Below are positions 7,553 through 15,724 of a DNA stretch of 64,000 nt, one piece after another. Every line of letters begins with the position of its first letter. The first letter of the stretch is position 1. Source of the stretch: Streptomyces sp. JH34 (lineage in GTDB: Bacteria > Actinomycetota > Actinomycetes > Streptomycetales > Streptomycetaceae). A program made the position numbers and the translations under genes. The stretch covers positions 992,001 through 1,056,000 of the forward strand of contig NZ_JAJSOO010000001.1 in NCBI RefSeq assembly GCF_029428875.1, read 5' to 3'. The notes under the pieces were generated by a model. It was given only the letters and a program-made list of their open reading frames with translations. It did not search any database and was not told the origin of the DNA.

Positions 7553-9459
7553 GATACACGGACGCCACCCCCACTGAAACCGAACGTGAGGCGGTGGACG
7601 CGCTGCTCGGACCACCGTCCTCCGGTTGGGACGGCGGGGCCGAGCGCACCGGCGAGGATCTGCGCTGGGCGCGGGGCGGCGCGTCCGCGGCCAAGGACCG
7701 CCGCGACCAGCTGCTGCCCGCACTGCACGCGGTCAACGACCGCGTGGGCTGGATCAGTGAGGGCGCGCTGGACTACATCTGCCGTCGGCTGACGGTCGCC
7801 CCTGCCGAGGCGTACGGCGTCGCGACCTTCTACTCCCTGTTCTCGGTGCGGCCCCGCCCCGCCAAGGTGCTCCACGTCTGCACGGACCTGGCCTGCGCGG
7901 CCCGGGGGTCCCAGGCCGTGTGCGCGGACCTCACCGAGCGCCTGGGATCCCCGGGCACCCCGGCCGAGGGCGCGGTCTGGCAGGAGAGCCCCTGCCTGGG
8001 CCTCTGCGAGCGCGCCCCGGCGGCGCTGCTGCTCCAGGCGGGGGAAGACCCGGTGCTCCAGGCGGGGGAAGATCCGGCGCATACGGCCCCACTGTCCCCT
8101 CCGGCGCCCGCCGCAGGCACGGTCCGCTGCTCCGCCGCGCTCGCCCCCGCCACCGCACCCGCGCTGGTCACCGCGGTCCGCGCACCCCTGGAAGCCGCGG
8201 AGGAGCCCCCGGCCGCCGCGGCCGTCCCCCAGGCCGGCGACCCCGCCCTCGTGCTCCTCAGGCGGATCGGCACCGTGGACCCCTCCTCGCTGGACGACTA
8301 CCGCTCGACCGGCGGCTACACGGCCCTGCGCCGAGCCTTCACGCTCGGCCCGGCAGGCGTGATCCGCGAGGTGGTGGACGCGGGACTCGTCGGCCGGGGC
8401 GGCGCCGCCTTCCCGACGGGACGCAAGTGGCAGGCCACCGCACAGCAGGCCGACGGCCCGCACTACCTGGTCTGCAACGCGGACGAGAGCGAGCCCGGCA
8501 CCTTCAAGGACCGGGTGCTGATGGAGGGTGATCCGTACGCCCTGATCGAGGCGATGACGATCGCCGGCTACGCGGTCGGCGCCGGCCAGGGCTACATCTA
8601 TCTGCGCGGCGAGTACCCCCGGGCGTACGAACGGCTGGCCCACGCGCTGCGCGGTGCCCGCACCCGCGGGCTGCTCGGCCCCGACGTCCTCGGGCAGGGA
8701 TACGCCTTCGACATAGAGATCCGGCGCGGGGCGGGTGCCTACATCTGCGGCGAGGAGACCGCGATCTTCAACTCCATCGAGGGGCAGCGCGGCGAGCCGC
8801 GCTCCAAGCCGCCCTTCCCGGTGGAGAAGGGCCTCTTCGGGAAGCCGACCGCCGTCAACAACGTCGAGACGCTCGTGAACGTGCTGCCGATCCTGGAGCG
8901 GGGAGCCGTGGCGTACGCGGCCACCGGCACGGAGACGTCCACCGGGACCAAGCTGTTCTGCGTCTCGGGGCAGGTGGACCGCCCCGGTGTCTACGAGCTG
9001 CCCTTCGGCGCGACTCTTCGGGAGCTGCTGGACCTGGCGGGGCCCCCGGAGCGGCTGCGCGCCGTGCTCCTCGGCGGGGCGGCGGGCGGGTTCGTGCGCC
9101 CCGACGAGCTGGACGTCCCGCTCACCTTCGAGGGCACCCGCGCGGCGGGCACGACGCTGGGTTCGGGGGTGGTCCTGGTCCTCGACGACTCCGTGGAACT
9201 CCCCCGGATCCTGCTGCGCATCGCGGAGTTCTTCCGCGACGAGTCGTGCGGCCAGTGCGTGCCGTGCCGTGTGGGAACGGTCCGCCAGGAGGAGGCGCTG
9301 CACCGGATCGCGGACCGTACGGGCGCCGCGGCGGCCCAGGACATCGCACTGATGAGAGAGGTGGGGCAGGCCATGCGGGACGCCTCGATCTGCGGTCTGG
9401 GCCAGACCGCGTGGAACGCCGTCGAGTCCGCCATCGACCGTCTGGGGGTCTACAAGTGA
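7543..9459 (+). CDS. NAD-linked formate dehydrogenase diaphorase subunit: NuoE-NuoF fusion
   Basis: A 638-residue fusion of the two NAD-reducing subunits. Residues about 45-165 are NuoE/thioredoxin-like with the [2Fe-2S] ligands C113, C118, C151 and C155. A low-complexity Ala/Pro linker with two copies of LQAGEDPV (about residues 164-180) follows. From about residue 230 the NuoF part has the FMN/NADH site GRGGAAFPTGRKW and NADESEPGTFKDR. Near the C-terminus are the [4Fe-4S] ligands SCGQCVPCRVGT and a distal cysteine in SICGLGQT. Electrons from formate would reach NAD+ here. It overlaps both neighbours, so translational coupling is likely. Confidence 0.92.
   Translation: MDLRYTDATPTETEREAVDALLGPPSSGWDGGAERTGEDLRWARGGASAAKDRRDQLLPALHAVNDRVGWISEGALDYICRRLTVAPAEAYGVATFYSLFSVRPRPAKVLHVCTDLACAARGSQAVCADLTERLGSPGTPAEGAVWQESPCLGLCERAPAALLLQAGEDPVLQAGEDPAHTAPLSPPAPAAGTVRCSAALAPATAPALVTAVRAPLEAAEEPPAAAAVPQAGDPALVLLRRIGTVDPSSLDDYRSTGGYTALRRAFTLGPAGVIREVVDAGLVGRGGAAFPTGRKWQATAQQADGPHYLVCNADESEPGTFKDRVLMEGDPYALIEAMTIAGYAVGAGQGYIYLRGEYPRAYERLAHALRGARTRGLLGPDVLGQGYAFDIEIRRGAGAYICGEETAIFNSIEGQRGEPRSKPPFPVEKGLFGKPTAVNNVETLVNVLPILERGAVAYAATGTETSTGTKLFCVSGQVDRPGVYELPFGATLRELLDLAGPPERLRAVLLGGAAGGFVRPDELDVPLTFEGTRAAGTTLGSGVVLVLDDSVELPRILLRIAEFFRDESCGQCVPCRVGTVRQEEALHRIADRTGAAAAQDIALMREVGQAMRDASICGLGQTAWNAVESAIDRLGVYK
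8030..8077 (+). repeat. In-frame tandem repeat in the NuoE-NuoF linker
   Basis: A 24-bp unit is repeated twice (8030-8053, 8054-8077) with one base difference and encodes LQAGEDPV LQAGEDPA. It lies in the flexible linker between the two fused domains, so the length change should be tolerated. Confidence 0.8.
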
Positions 9460-10316
9460 CCGCAGTACCGCTCCAGCCGCCGCGCCGCCTCGTCACGTTC
9501 ACACTGGACGGCGAGGAGACCCGGGTCCCGGAGGGCTCGACGATCCTGGACGCCTGCCGTTCGGCCGGCCAGGACATCCCCACCCTGTGCCAGGGCGACA
9601 CACTCACCCCGAAGAACGCGTGCAGGGTGTGCGTGGTCGAGGTGGAGGGCGCCCGTACGCTCGCCCCCGCCTGCTCCCGTCGCGCCGAGCCGGGCATGAC
9701 CGTCCGCACGGACACCGAGCGGGCCCGGCACAGCCGGAAGGTGGTCCTGGAGCTGCTGGCCTCCTCGACCGACCTGTCGACGACGCCGCGGGCCGAGGAG
9801 TGGATCAAGGAGTACGAGGCGGAACCCGGCCGTTTCGGCGCGGACGCCGCCCGGATGAACGAACAGCCGAAGATCGACAACGATCTGTACGTCCGCGACT
9901 ACGACAAGTGCATCCTCTGCTACAAGTGCGTCGACGCCTGTGGCGAGCAGTGGCAGAACACCTTCGCCATCGCCGTGTCGGGCCGCGGTTTCGACGCCCG
10001 GATCTCCACCGAACACGATGCCGCGCTCCCCGACTCCGCCTGCGTCTTCTGCGGTAACTGCATCGAGGTGTGCCCGACGGGGGCTCTCTCGTTCAGCACG
10101 GAGTTCGGCATGCGGGCGGCCGGGACATGGGACGAGACCGCGCAGACGCAGACCACGACCGTCTGCGCCTACTGCGGTGTGGGCTGCAACGTGACCCTCC
10201 ACGTGCAGGAGAACGAGATCGTCAAGGTCACCTCGCCGCACGACAACCCGGTGACCCATGGCAACCTCTGTATAAAGGGCCGTTTCGGCTTCCAACACGT
10301 ACAGAATCGGGATTGA
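9456..10316 (+). CDS. NuoG-like iron-sulfur subunit carrying the detached N-terminal half of the formate dehydrogenase catalytic chain
   Basis: A 286-residue multi-cluster protein. It has a plant-type [2Fe-2S] domain (C45, C56, C59, C73), two [4Fe-4S] sets (C152/C155/C158/C162 and C196/C199/C202/C206), and the molybdopterin-oxidoreductase Fe4S4 domain with C237, C240, C244 and C272 plus the conserved lysine in CIKG. It then stops at [10 protein letters not shown], exactly where the catalytic chain normally continues. The His-Cys cluster of NuoG (HxxxCxxC) is absent. The GTG at 9456 overlaps the upstream stop by 4 nt. It must pair with the protein from 5597-7552 to rebuild a whole alpha subunit. 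Confidence 0.92.
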   Translation: MTAVPLQPPRRLVTFTLDGEETRVPEGSTILDACRSAGQDIPTLCQGDTLTPKNACRVCVVEVEGARTLAPACSRRAEPGMTVRTDTERARHSRKVVLELLASSTDLSTTPRAEEWIKEYEAEPGRFGADAARMNEQPKIDNDLYVRDYDKCILCYKCVDACGEQWQNTFAIAVSGRGFDARISTEHDAALPDSACVFCGNCIEVCPTGALSFSTEFGMRAAGTWDETAQTQTTTVCAYCGVGCNVTLHVQENEIVKVTSPHDNPVTHGNLCIKGRFGFQHVQNRD

Positions 10317-10321
10317 GGGCC

Positions 10322-11170
10322 ATGGGACGGGTCACCGAGCGTCGCCGCACCATCCGCATCCGGGACGGAGCGGTCACGACCCGTCCCGACACCCTCGTCG
10401 CGGAGGAGCCCCTGGAGATCCGGCTCAACGGCAAGCCGCTCGCCATCACGATGCGCACCCCGGGCGACGACTTCGCGCTCGCGGCGGGCTTCCTGGTGAG
10501 CGAGGGCGTGATCGGCGAGGGCTCCGAGGTGCAGTCGATCGTGTACTGCGCCGGGGCGACGGCCGACGGTGTGAACACGTACAACGTGGTGGACGTCAAG
10601 CTCGCCCCGGGCGTCGTGGTTCCCGACATCACGCTGGAGCGCAATGTCTACACCACCTCGTCCTGCGGACTGTGCGGCAAGGCGAGCCTCGACGCCGTCC
10701 GCACCACGACCCGCCACCCCGTCGCCGACACTCCCCCGGTCCGGGTGACGCCCGCGCTGCTCTCAGCCCTCCCCGACCGGTTGCGTGAGGCTCAGCGGGT
10801 GTTCGACCGGACCGGGGGCCTGCACGCCGCGGCGCTGTTCTCCCCGGAGGGCGAGCTGCTCGACATCCGGGAGGACGTGGGCCGCCACAACGCGGTCGAC
10901 AAGCTCGTGGGGCGCGCCCTCACCGAAGACCGCCTGCCGCTCTCGCAGGCGATCCTGCTGGTGTCGGGGCGGGCCTCCTTCGAACTGGCGCAGAAGGCGG
11001 TGATGGCGGGGATCCCGATGCTGGCGGCGGTCTCGGCGCCCTCGTCGCTGGCCGTGGACCTCGCGGCCGAGAGCGGACTGACCCTCGTCGGCTTCCTGCG
11101 GGGACAGTCCATGAACGTGTACGCGGGTGACCACCGCATCGCCCTCGAGGCGACGGTGGGGCAGGGCTGA
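10322..11170 (+). CDS. fdhD: Formate dehydrogenase accessory sulfurtransferase FdhD
   Basis: A 282-residue protein that transfers sulfur from a cysteine desulfurase to the bis-MGD cofactor before it enters formate dehydrogenase. The two conserved cysteines are C115 and C118 ([11 protein letters not shown]). The [14 protein letters not shown] and [14 protein letters not shown] motifs are also diagnostic. The ATG at 10322 follows a GAGGG ribosome binding site five nt after the upstream stop. Its place as last gene of the operon supports assembly of an active sulfurated Mo enzyme. Confidence 0.95.
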   Translation: MGRVTERRRTIRIRDGAVTTRPDTLVAEEPLEIRLNGKPLAITMRTPGDDFALAAGFLVSEGVIGEGSEVQSIVYCAGATADGVNTYNVVDVKLAPGVVVPDITLERNVYTTSSCGLCGKASLDAVRTTTRHPVADTPPVRVTPALLSALPDRLREAQRVFDRTGGLHAAALFSPEGELLDIREDVGRHNAVDKLVGRALTEDRLPLSQAILLVSGRASFELAQKAVMAGIPMLAAVSAPSSLAVDLAAESGLTLVGFLRGQSMNVYAGDHRIALEATVGQG

Positions 11171-11197
11171 CGCCCGCCCGCTGCACGGGGCAGGGGT

Positions 11198-11231
11198 CCG
11201 GCCGACGGGGAGCGCCCCCTGCGCCGGCCGG
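11198..11231. terminator. Possible bidirectional terminator after fdhD
   Basis: CCGGCC (11198-11203) pairs with GGCCGG (11226-11231), and inside it GGGG (11207-11210) pairs with CCCC (11215-11218) around AGCG. There is no U-tract, as is usual in streptomycetes. It lies between two converging genes. Confidence 0.4.
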
Positions 11232-11247
11232 GCCCTCTCCTGGCTGC

Positions 11248-11457
11248 TCAGGCGCCCACGGTGCCGTCCTTCACCGCGGACACGAAGGACGACCAGCCGT
11301 CCGCCGCGAAGGTGAGCGCGGGGCCGTGCGGGTTCTTGCTGTCACGGACGGGGACGACGGTGGTGAAGTCGTCGGAGACCTCCACGCACGCGCCGCCGTC
11401 CTGGTTGCTGTGGCTGCTCCTACGCCAGGTCGCGGCGCTCAGGTCGATGGATCGCAC
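11248..11457 (-). CDS. DUF397 domain protein
   Basis: A 69-residue protein of the DUF397 family, recognised by WRRSSHSNQDGGACVEV, VRDSKNPHGPALTF and W-x-x-FVSAVKDG. These small cytoplasmic proteins are abundant in Streptomyces and nearly always follow an XRE/DUF5753 regulator whose activity they are thought to modulate, as in the whiJ system. Here the gene overlaps the end of the regulator gene by 19 nt, which indicates coupled translation. Confidence 0.9.
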   Translation of the reverse strand: MRSIDLSAATWRRSSHSNQDGGACVEVSDDFTTVVPVRDSKNPHGPALTFAADGWSSFVSAVKDGTVGA

Positions 11458-12281
11458 GACAGTTCCTCCAACGTACGCAGGACAAATTCTCGAGACTCGG
11501 CCGGGGAGAGCGCCAGGTCGCGCGTTGCATCGTACGCACGTTGCATGCGCTCCACCGCAGCACTCTCCTCGTGCAGTTCCCCTCCGTACCCGTGCTCGGT
11601 GTACGCCACCGTTCGAGTGTCCGGCAGCCGCAGGAACCAGACGTCAGTGCCCGACAGACCATGCAACCCAGCCTTCTGAGGCAGGACTTGTAGTGTCAGA
11701 TTCGGCCGTTCCGCCATGTCGGCGAGATACTCGAGCTGCTCCCTCCACTGCGCCGCACTCCGCAGGGCCGTACGCAGCGCCGCCTCCGACAGGATGGTCC
11801 GGAACTGAGGCGGGTCCTCGCAGGCCAGAATGACCCGCCGTCCCATCCGCGCTTCGACCTGCTGGTCCAAGGCCTCACCTCTGAGTCCACCGGACGCGAG
11901 CAACTCCCGGGCGTACCCGGGTGTCTGCAACAGCCCTGGCAGCACACTCACCGCGAAGTGCCACAGACTCGTCGCCCCCGCCTCCAGCGCCATGTACCGC
12001 CGGTACCGCTCCTTGAACTGCCGTTGGTCGCTGATCGCCAGCTCCCAGAGGGCCAGCAGCATGCCCGGTGTCCCGTAGTGCTGATCCAGCGCCTGCACGA
12101 CCTCCGGGCCGCCGACCGTCTCGCCCTTCTCCATCTTGCCGAACAACGACCAGTCCCAGCCGAGCCGTTCGCCGAGCTGGCGAAGACTGTCGCCGCGCTC
12201 GGTGCGCAGATGCCGGAGCTCCTCCGCGAACCGTGCCCGTGGTTCCTTGCTGCGGCCTGTGACCGCCCGCCTCGTCGGCAT
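11439..12281 (-). CDS. XRE-family regulator with DUF5753 domain
   Basis: A 280-residue protein. Residues about 17-70 are an XRE helix-turn-helix (ELRHLRTERGDSLRQLGERL). The remainder is a DUF5753 domain with YMALEAGATSLWHFAVSVLP, LPGLLQTPGYAREL and the C-terminal RTVAYTEHGYGG block. This is the WhiJ-like architecture linked to development and antibiotic control. The ATG at 12281 has a GGAGGG site; the longer frame upstream lacks one. It forms a couple with the DUF397 gene and is divergent from two small genes at 12457, a standard layout. Confidence 0.9.
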   Translation of the reverse strand: MPTRRAVTGRSKEPRARFAEELRHLRTERGDSLRQLGERLGWDWSLFGKMEKGETVGGPEVVQALDQHYGTPGMLLALWELAISDQRQFKERYRRYMALEAGATSLWHFAVSVLPGLLQTPGYARELLASGGLRGEALDQQVEARMGRRVILACEDPPQFRTILSEAALRTALRSAAQWREQLEYLADMAERPNLTLQVLPQKAGLHGLSGTDVWFLRLPDTRTVAYTEHGYGGELHEESAAVERMQRAYDATRDLALSPAESREFVLRTLEELSCDPST

Positions 12282-12291
12282 AGCGCCCTCC

Positions 12292-12309
12292 GTGGAACGT
12301 GTGGAACGT
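12292..12309. repeat. Tandem 9-bp direct repeat in the XRE gene leader
   Basis: GTGGAACGT occurs twice in direct succession, 11-28 nt upstream of the XRE regulator start. Short direct repeats can be XRE binding sites, so autoregulation is possible. The element is too short to be sure. Confidence 0.35.
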
Positions 12310-12456
12310 GACTCATCCGCCGGGGAAGCACCTTCCGCCCTCGGTGTGTCACGGCCCTGACCGGGCCATTCTCGTGACGAGCCCCTCACGCAACGTAAAT
12401 CGCGGAGGTGCGGCCGGGCAGAGGAATCCGCGAAAGAACAACCGAAGGAAGACGCC

Positions 12457-12744
12457 ATGACACCGCCGCAGCAGAAGCCGCCCCTCCCCCGCAGGACACC
12501 CATGGCAGAGTGCGCGGCAACGGCCAAGACCCAGGAAGCCGTGGCCGCGCGCGATGACCTCGCTGCCGCACTGAGCGGCGCCGGCATCCAGCTGCCGGTG
12601 ATGGATGTACGCACCCCCTGGCCAAACGTGGACGGCGGCGACAGCGCACGGCCGGCCCGTTACGCCCTCGTCCACCTCGGCGTCTGCTCCGCCCCCGTGG
12701 CGCACGCCCTCGCGGCAGTGATCAGGAAGGGGGCGGCCGGGTGA
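12457..12744 (+). CDS. Small hypothetical protein next to the XRE/DUF397 pair
   Basis: A 95-residue soluble protein. A proline-rich N-terminus is followed by a helix (TQEAVAARDDLAAALSGAGI) and a compact C-terminal block (YALVHLGVCSAPVAHALAAVI). I recognise this as the kind of short protein often divergent from XRE/DUF5753 genes in streptomycetes, but I know no function. The ATG at 12457 has a GAAGGAAG site, and a second in-frame ATG lies at residue 16. The stop overlaps the GTG of the next gene, so the two are co-translated. Confidence 0.65.
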   Translation: MTPPQQKPPLPRRTPMAECAATAKTQEAVAARDDLAAALSGAGIQLPVMDVRTPWPNVDGGDSARPARYALVHLGVCSAPVAHALAAVIRKGAAG

Positions 12745-13037
12745 AAGACGAGGGCGCCCTCCGCGTCGGGACAGCCGTGCACGACGGGGGCAGCGGCCGG
12801 GTGGGCCTGGTGATGGGCCACGAGGGCCCGTACCTCCAGCTCCGCCCGCTCGGAGGTGGCCGCGAGTGGGACGCGGACCCGGCCCGTCTGCGGCCGCTCG
12901 GCCCCGCCGAGTTGTTGAGCGCCCGCGTCGCCGAGGCCAACGCCCGAAGCCGCACCGGCCTCGGACTCGGCGGCATACGGGGCTCCCCACCCTGCCACCG
13001 GCACGGTCCGGCAGATTCTCCGGCGAGACGGGGCTGA
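12741..13037 (+). CDS. Small hypothetical protein, probably with an altered C-terminus
   Basis: A 98-residue frame starting at GTG 12741, overlapping the previous stop by 4 nt. Residues 1-70 (GTAVHDGGSGRVGLVMG, GGREWDADPARLRPL, VAEANARSR) have the composition and small beta-rich look of a real protein. After about residue 72 the sequence turns Arg/Pro/His-rich (GGIRGSPPCHRHGPADSPAR). This tail is antisense to a decayed gene fragment at 12990-13281. The likeliest reading is that a rearrangement removed the native stop and the frame now reads into foreign DNA. The function is unknown. Confidence 0.6.
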   Translation: MKDEGALRVGTAVHDGGSGRVGLVMGHEGPYLQLRPLGGGREWDADPARLRPLGPAELLSARVAEANARSRTGLGLGGIRGSPPCHRHGPADSPARRG

Positions 13038-13281
13038 GCCCCCAGGGCGCGTCGGCCTGCTCACGGATCGTGTCGACCACGTCGTCCGCGTATCCCGGCT
13101 GGCCTGCGACCTCCTGCCATGCGATGCCCGCGACCATGTCCGGCGGCAGTCCGGAGTTCTTCGCCGCAGCCTGAATGACCTCCTTGTTCGCCGCGATCCA
13201 CTCCTTCTTCTCCTGGTCCGAGGATGGAGGGAGCCAGTAACCGTCCCTCGCCTGGGGGCCATCACGAACGAGACTGCTCGT
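12990..13281 (-). pseudogene. Fragment of a transglycosylase/lysozyme-like hypothetical gene
   Basis: The minus-strand frame below a TGA at 13284-13282 reads DGYWLPPSSDQEKKEWIA, then NKEVIQAAAKNSGLPPDMV, AGIAWQEVAGQPGYADDVVD and SPVSPENLP. The AAAKNSGLPPDMVAGIAWQE segment resembles the catalytic helix region of lytic-transglycosylase-like proteins (a Glu preceded by a hydrophobic helix). There is no start codon with a ribosome binding site. Coherent sequence is lost past about 12990, where it collides with the small gene on the other strand. Both ends therefore appear missing, and I call it a remnant. Confidence 0.6.
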
Positions 13282-13475
13282 TCACCGGCGCCCCGGGCGC
13301 GGCCAGTTCGACGCAGCGAACGAAAGTCGACCAGCCTGCGTTCGGGGTCGAATCCGGCGTGAGCAACCAGCTGGGTGATTCCGCCGCCGCCCGCCCGGGT
13401 CCGGCCCATGTGGCTCGGCTCGCTCAGCACCCGGTGCTCAACCGTTGCCGCTCGTCGGTCCCGCGCGCCGAGGCC

Positions 13476-14510
13476 TCAATTCAGCACCTTCGCCCGAACA
13501 GGCCGCCCTGGTTCGCCGCCCGGCAGCGGGTCGCGGGAGCGGCGCTTCGCGATCACCGCGCAGACCATCAGCTGCATCTGATGGAAGAGCATCAGGGGCA
13601 GCACCGCGAGGCCGGCGTGCGCGCCGAACAGGACACTGGCCATCGGCAGGCCCGCCGCCAGGCTCTTCTTCGAGCCGGCGAACTGGATGGCGATGCGGTC
13701 CTCCCGTCCGAAGCCCAGCCGCTTCGCGCCGTACCAGCTGACCGCGAGCATGAGGGCCAGCAGCACGGCCTCGGCGCCGAGCAGCGCGCCGAGCCGGAGC
13801 GGGGTGACCTGGCCCCAGATCCCGGCCACCATGCCCTCGCTGAACGCCGTGTAGACGACGAGCAGGATCGAGCCCCGGTCGACGTAGCCCAGTGCCTTGC
13901 GGTGGCGGCCGATGAAGCCTCCGACCCAGCGTCGCAGCAGCTGCCCGGCGAGGAAGGGCACCAGGAGTTGGAGGACGATCTTCATCAGGGAGTCCGCGGA
14001 GAACCCTCCCCCGGTCCCGCCGAGGAGTACGGCCGCCAGCAGCGGTGTCAGCAGGATCCCGGCGATGCTGGAGAAGGAGCCGGCGCAGATCGCGGCCGGC
14101 ACGTTGCCGCGGGCCATCGAGGTGAAGGCGATCGACGACTGGATGGTCGAGGGCACCAGGCACAGGAAGAGGAAGCCGTCCTGGAGCTGCGGGGTCAGCA
14201 CGTAGGGCACCAGCCCGTGGCTGGCGAGTCCGAACAGCGGGAACACCAGGAAGGTGCAGGCCAGGACGGTGAGGTGGAGCCGCCAGTGCTTCAGCCCGTC
14301 GAGCGCCTCGGCGGTGGAGAGTCGCGCGCCGTAGAGGAAGAAGAGCAGGGCCACCGCTCCGGTCGACGCGCCGCCCGCGACGTCCGCGCCGGTCCCGGAC
14401 ACAGGCAGCAGCGCCGCGAGTACCACCGTGCCGATCAGCGCCAGGATGTAGGGGTCGACCGGCAGCCAGGACGGCGGCGCGGGGATACGGCGGCTGGTGC
14501 GGCGGCTCAT
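13476..14510 (-). CDS. Bile acid:sodium symporter (BASS/SBF-like) family transporter
   Basis: A 344-residue integral membrane protein with about ten hydrophobic segments, starting with PYILALIGTVVLAALLPV. Family features include the crossed-helix segment VPSTIQSSIAFTSMARGNVP and the EGMVAGIWG and FAGSKKSLAAGLPMASVLF blocks, the latter typical of the UPF0324/SBF-like group. It probably imports an organic anion with sodium, but no substrate can be assigned. The ATG at 14510 has a GGAG site; the longer upstream frame is rejected. It is divergent from a LysR regulator, with a T-N11-A box between them. Confidence 0.85.
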   Translation of the reverse strand: MSRRTSRRIPAPPSWLPVDPYILALIGTVVLAALLPVSGTGADVAGGASTGAVALLFFLYGARLSTAEALDGLKHWRLHLTVLACTFLVFPLFGLASHGLVPYVLTPQLQDGFLFLCLVPSTIQSSIAFTSMARGNVPAAICAGSFSSIAGILLTPLLAAVLLGGTGGGFSADSLMKIVLQLLVPFLAGQLLRRWVGGFIGRHRKALGYVDRGSILLVVYTAFSEGMVAGIWGQVTPLRLGALLGAEAVLLALMLAVSWYGAKRLGFGREDRIAIQFAGSKKSLAAGLPMASVLFGAHAGLAVLPLMLFHQMQLMVCAVIAKRRSRDPLPGGEPGRPVRAKVLN

Positions 14511-14599
14511 GTGCTCCGTGCTCTCTGGGCGGAATCGTGGCCTCCCCATCCTGCTCCCGAACGCAGCGATCGGGAATCCCGTACACCGCACTGACTGTC

Positions 14600-14614
14600 A
14601 TCACGGATCGCGAT
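14600..14614. promoter_or_regulatory. LysR-type box between the symporter and LysR genes
   Basis: ATC-N9-GAT (a T-N11-A LTTR motif) also contains the self-complementary ATCGCGAT at 14607-14614. It ends 12 nt before the LysR start codon and lies between the divergent genes. This fits autorepression of the regulator and activation of the transporter. Confidence 0.55.
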
Positions 14615-14626
14615 AACCTGGCTCCC

Positions 14627-15520
14627 GTGTACGACCCCGTCCAGCTCCGCACCTTCCTGGCCGTCGCCCAGACCCTGAGCTTCACGCAGGCGGCGCGCCG
14701 GCTCGGCGTGCGGCAGTCCACGGTCAGCCAGCACGTCCGCCGCCTGGAGTCCGAGGCAGGCCGGCAGCTGTTCAGCCGGGACACGCACCGGGTCGACCTC
14801 ACGGTGGACGGCGAGGCCATGCTGGGCTTCGCCCGGACGATCCTGGAGGCCAACGAGCGGGCGGCGGCGTTCTTCACGGGCACCCGGCTGCGCGGGCGGC
14901 TGCGCCTCGGGGCGTCCGAGGACTTCGTCCTGACGCGGCTGCCGGAGATCCTGGAGTCCTTCCGGCGCGAGCACCCCGAGGTGGAGCTGGAACTGACCGT
15001 GGAGCTGTCCGGCGTCCTGCACCGGCAGCTCGCGGCGGGCCGGCTCGATCTGGTGCTGGCCAAGCGCCGCACCGGGGACACCCACGGCGAGCTGGTCTGG
15101 CAGGACACCCTCACCTGGATCGGCGCCCCGCAGCTGCGGATCGACCCCGAGCGCCCGCTGCCGCTGATCGCGTTCCCCCCTCCGGGCATCACCCGGGCGC
15201 GGGCGCTGGAGGTGCTGGAGGAGCACGGCAGGCCCTTCCGCTTCGCGTGCACGAGCGCGAGCCTGAGCGCGCTCGTCGCGGCGGCGAGGGCGGGCCTCGG
15301 GGTGATGGCGCACACCCGGGGGCTCATCCCACCCGGGCTCGTGCCGGTGCCGGCCCGGGCCGGTCTGCCGGAGCTGGGAGATGTGGACTTCGTGTTGCTG
15401 CACGGGCGTCGCAGGGACGCGGCGCAGGAGGCCGCGGACGCCCTCGCGGCGGCGATCCTGGCAGGCGGCGACCGTCTCCACCGCGCTCCGGTCCTGCCTC
15501 CGCATCCCGAATCGGCGTAA
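14627..15520 (+). CDS. LysR-family transcriptional regulator
   Basis: A 297-residue regulator with the N-terminal LysR helix-turn-helix at residues 4-62 (FTQAARRLGVRQSTVSQHVR, RLESEAGRQLFSR). A periplasmic-binding-protein-like effector domain follows (GRLRLGASEDFVLTRLPEIL). The GTG at 14627 gives the canonical VYDPVQLRTFLAVA start; the longer frame upstream would run through the operator. It is divergent from the BASS-type transporter, which is the likely target. Confidence 0.9.
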   Translation: MYDPVQLRTFLAVAQTLSFTQAARRLGVRQSTVSQHVRRLESEAGRQLFSRDTHRVDLTVDGEAMLGFARTILEANERAAAFFTGTRLRGRLRLGASEDFVLTRLPEILESFRREHPEVELELTVELSGVLHRQLAAGRLDLVLAKRRTGDTHGELVWQDTLTWIGAPQLRIDPERPLPLIAFPPPGITRARALEVLEEHGRPFRFACTSASLSALVAAARAGLGVMAHTRGLIPPGLVPVPARAGLPELGDVDFVLLHGRRRDAAQEAADALAAAILAGGDRLHRAPVLPPHPESA

Positions 15521-15596
15521 GTTCCGCGTACAGATTCGGTGGAGATTCCCGCCCGAGGCGGTTACTCCGTGGTCGGAAGTGCGCCCGAGCCTTGCC

Positions 15597-15633
15597 CATC
15601 TGGCCCGATTTCTGCGGTTGGCCTGGCCAGATG
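15597..15633. promoter_or_regulatory. 9-bp inverted repeat upstream of the acyl-CoA synthetase
   Basis: CATCTGGCC (15597-15605) and GGCCAGATG (15625-15633) are perfect inverted arms around a 19-nt centre, about 92 nt before the synthetase start. It could be a regulator site or a hairpin ending the LysR transcript (stop at 15520). No further evidence separates the two. Confidence 0.35.
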
Positions 15634-15724
15634 TCACGTTTTCCGGAGACTTCGGACCCTCCCGCGGCCTCGCGCGGTGAGGTAGCGTCGCGGCGCCGTG
15701 CGGAGCGCCACAAGGAGCAGGTCA

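Noticed and set aside
4817..7723. Very long minus-strand open frame (about 968 codons) opposite the formate dehydrogenase genes
   Set aside because: It lies antisense to the PanE-like and FdhA genes, which have clear catalytic motifs. Long antisense frames are normal in DNA with very high third-position GC, and the translation has no recognisable domain.
13285..13475. Possible coding remnant between the decayed fragment and the symporter gene (minus-strand HAGFDPERRLVDFRSLRR)
   Set aside because: It looks like a real C-terminal protein segment, but it is too short and has no family I can name.
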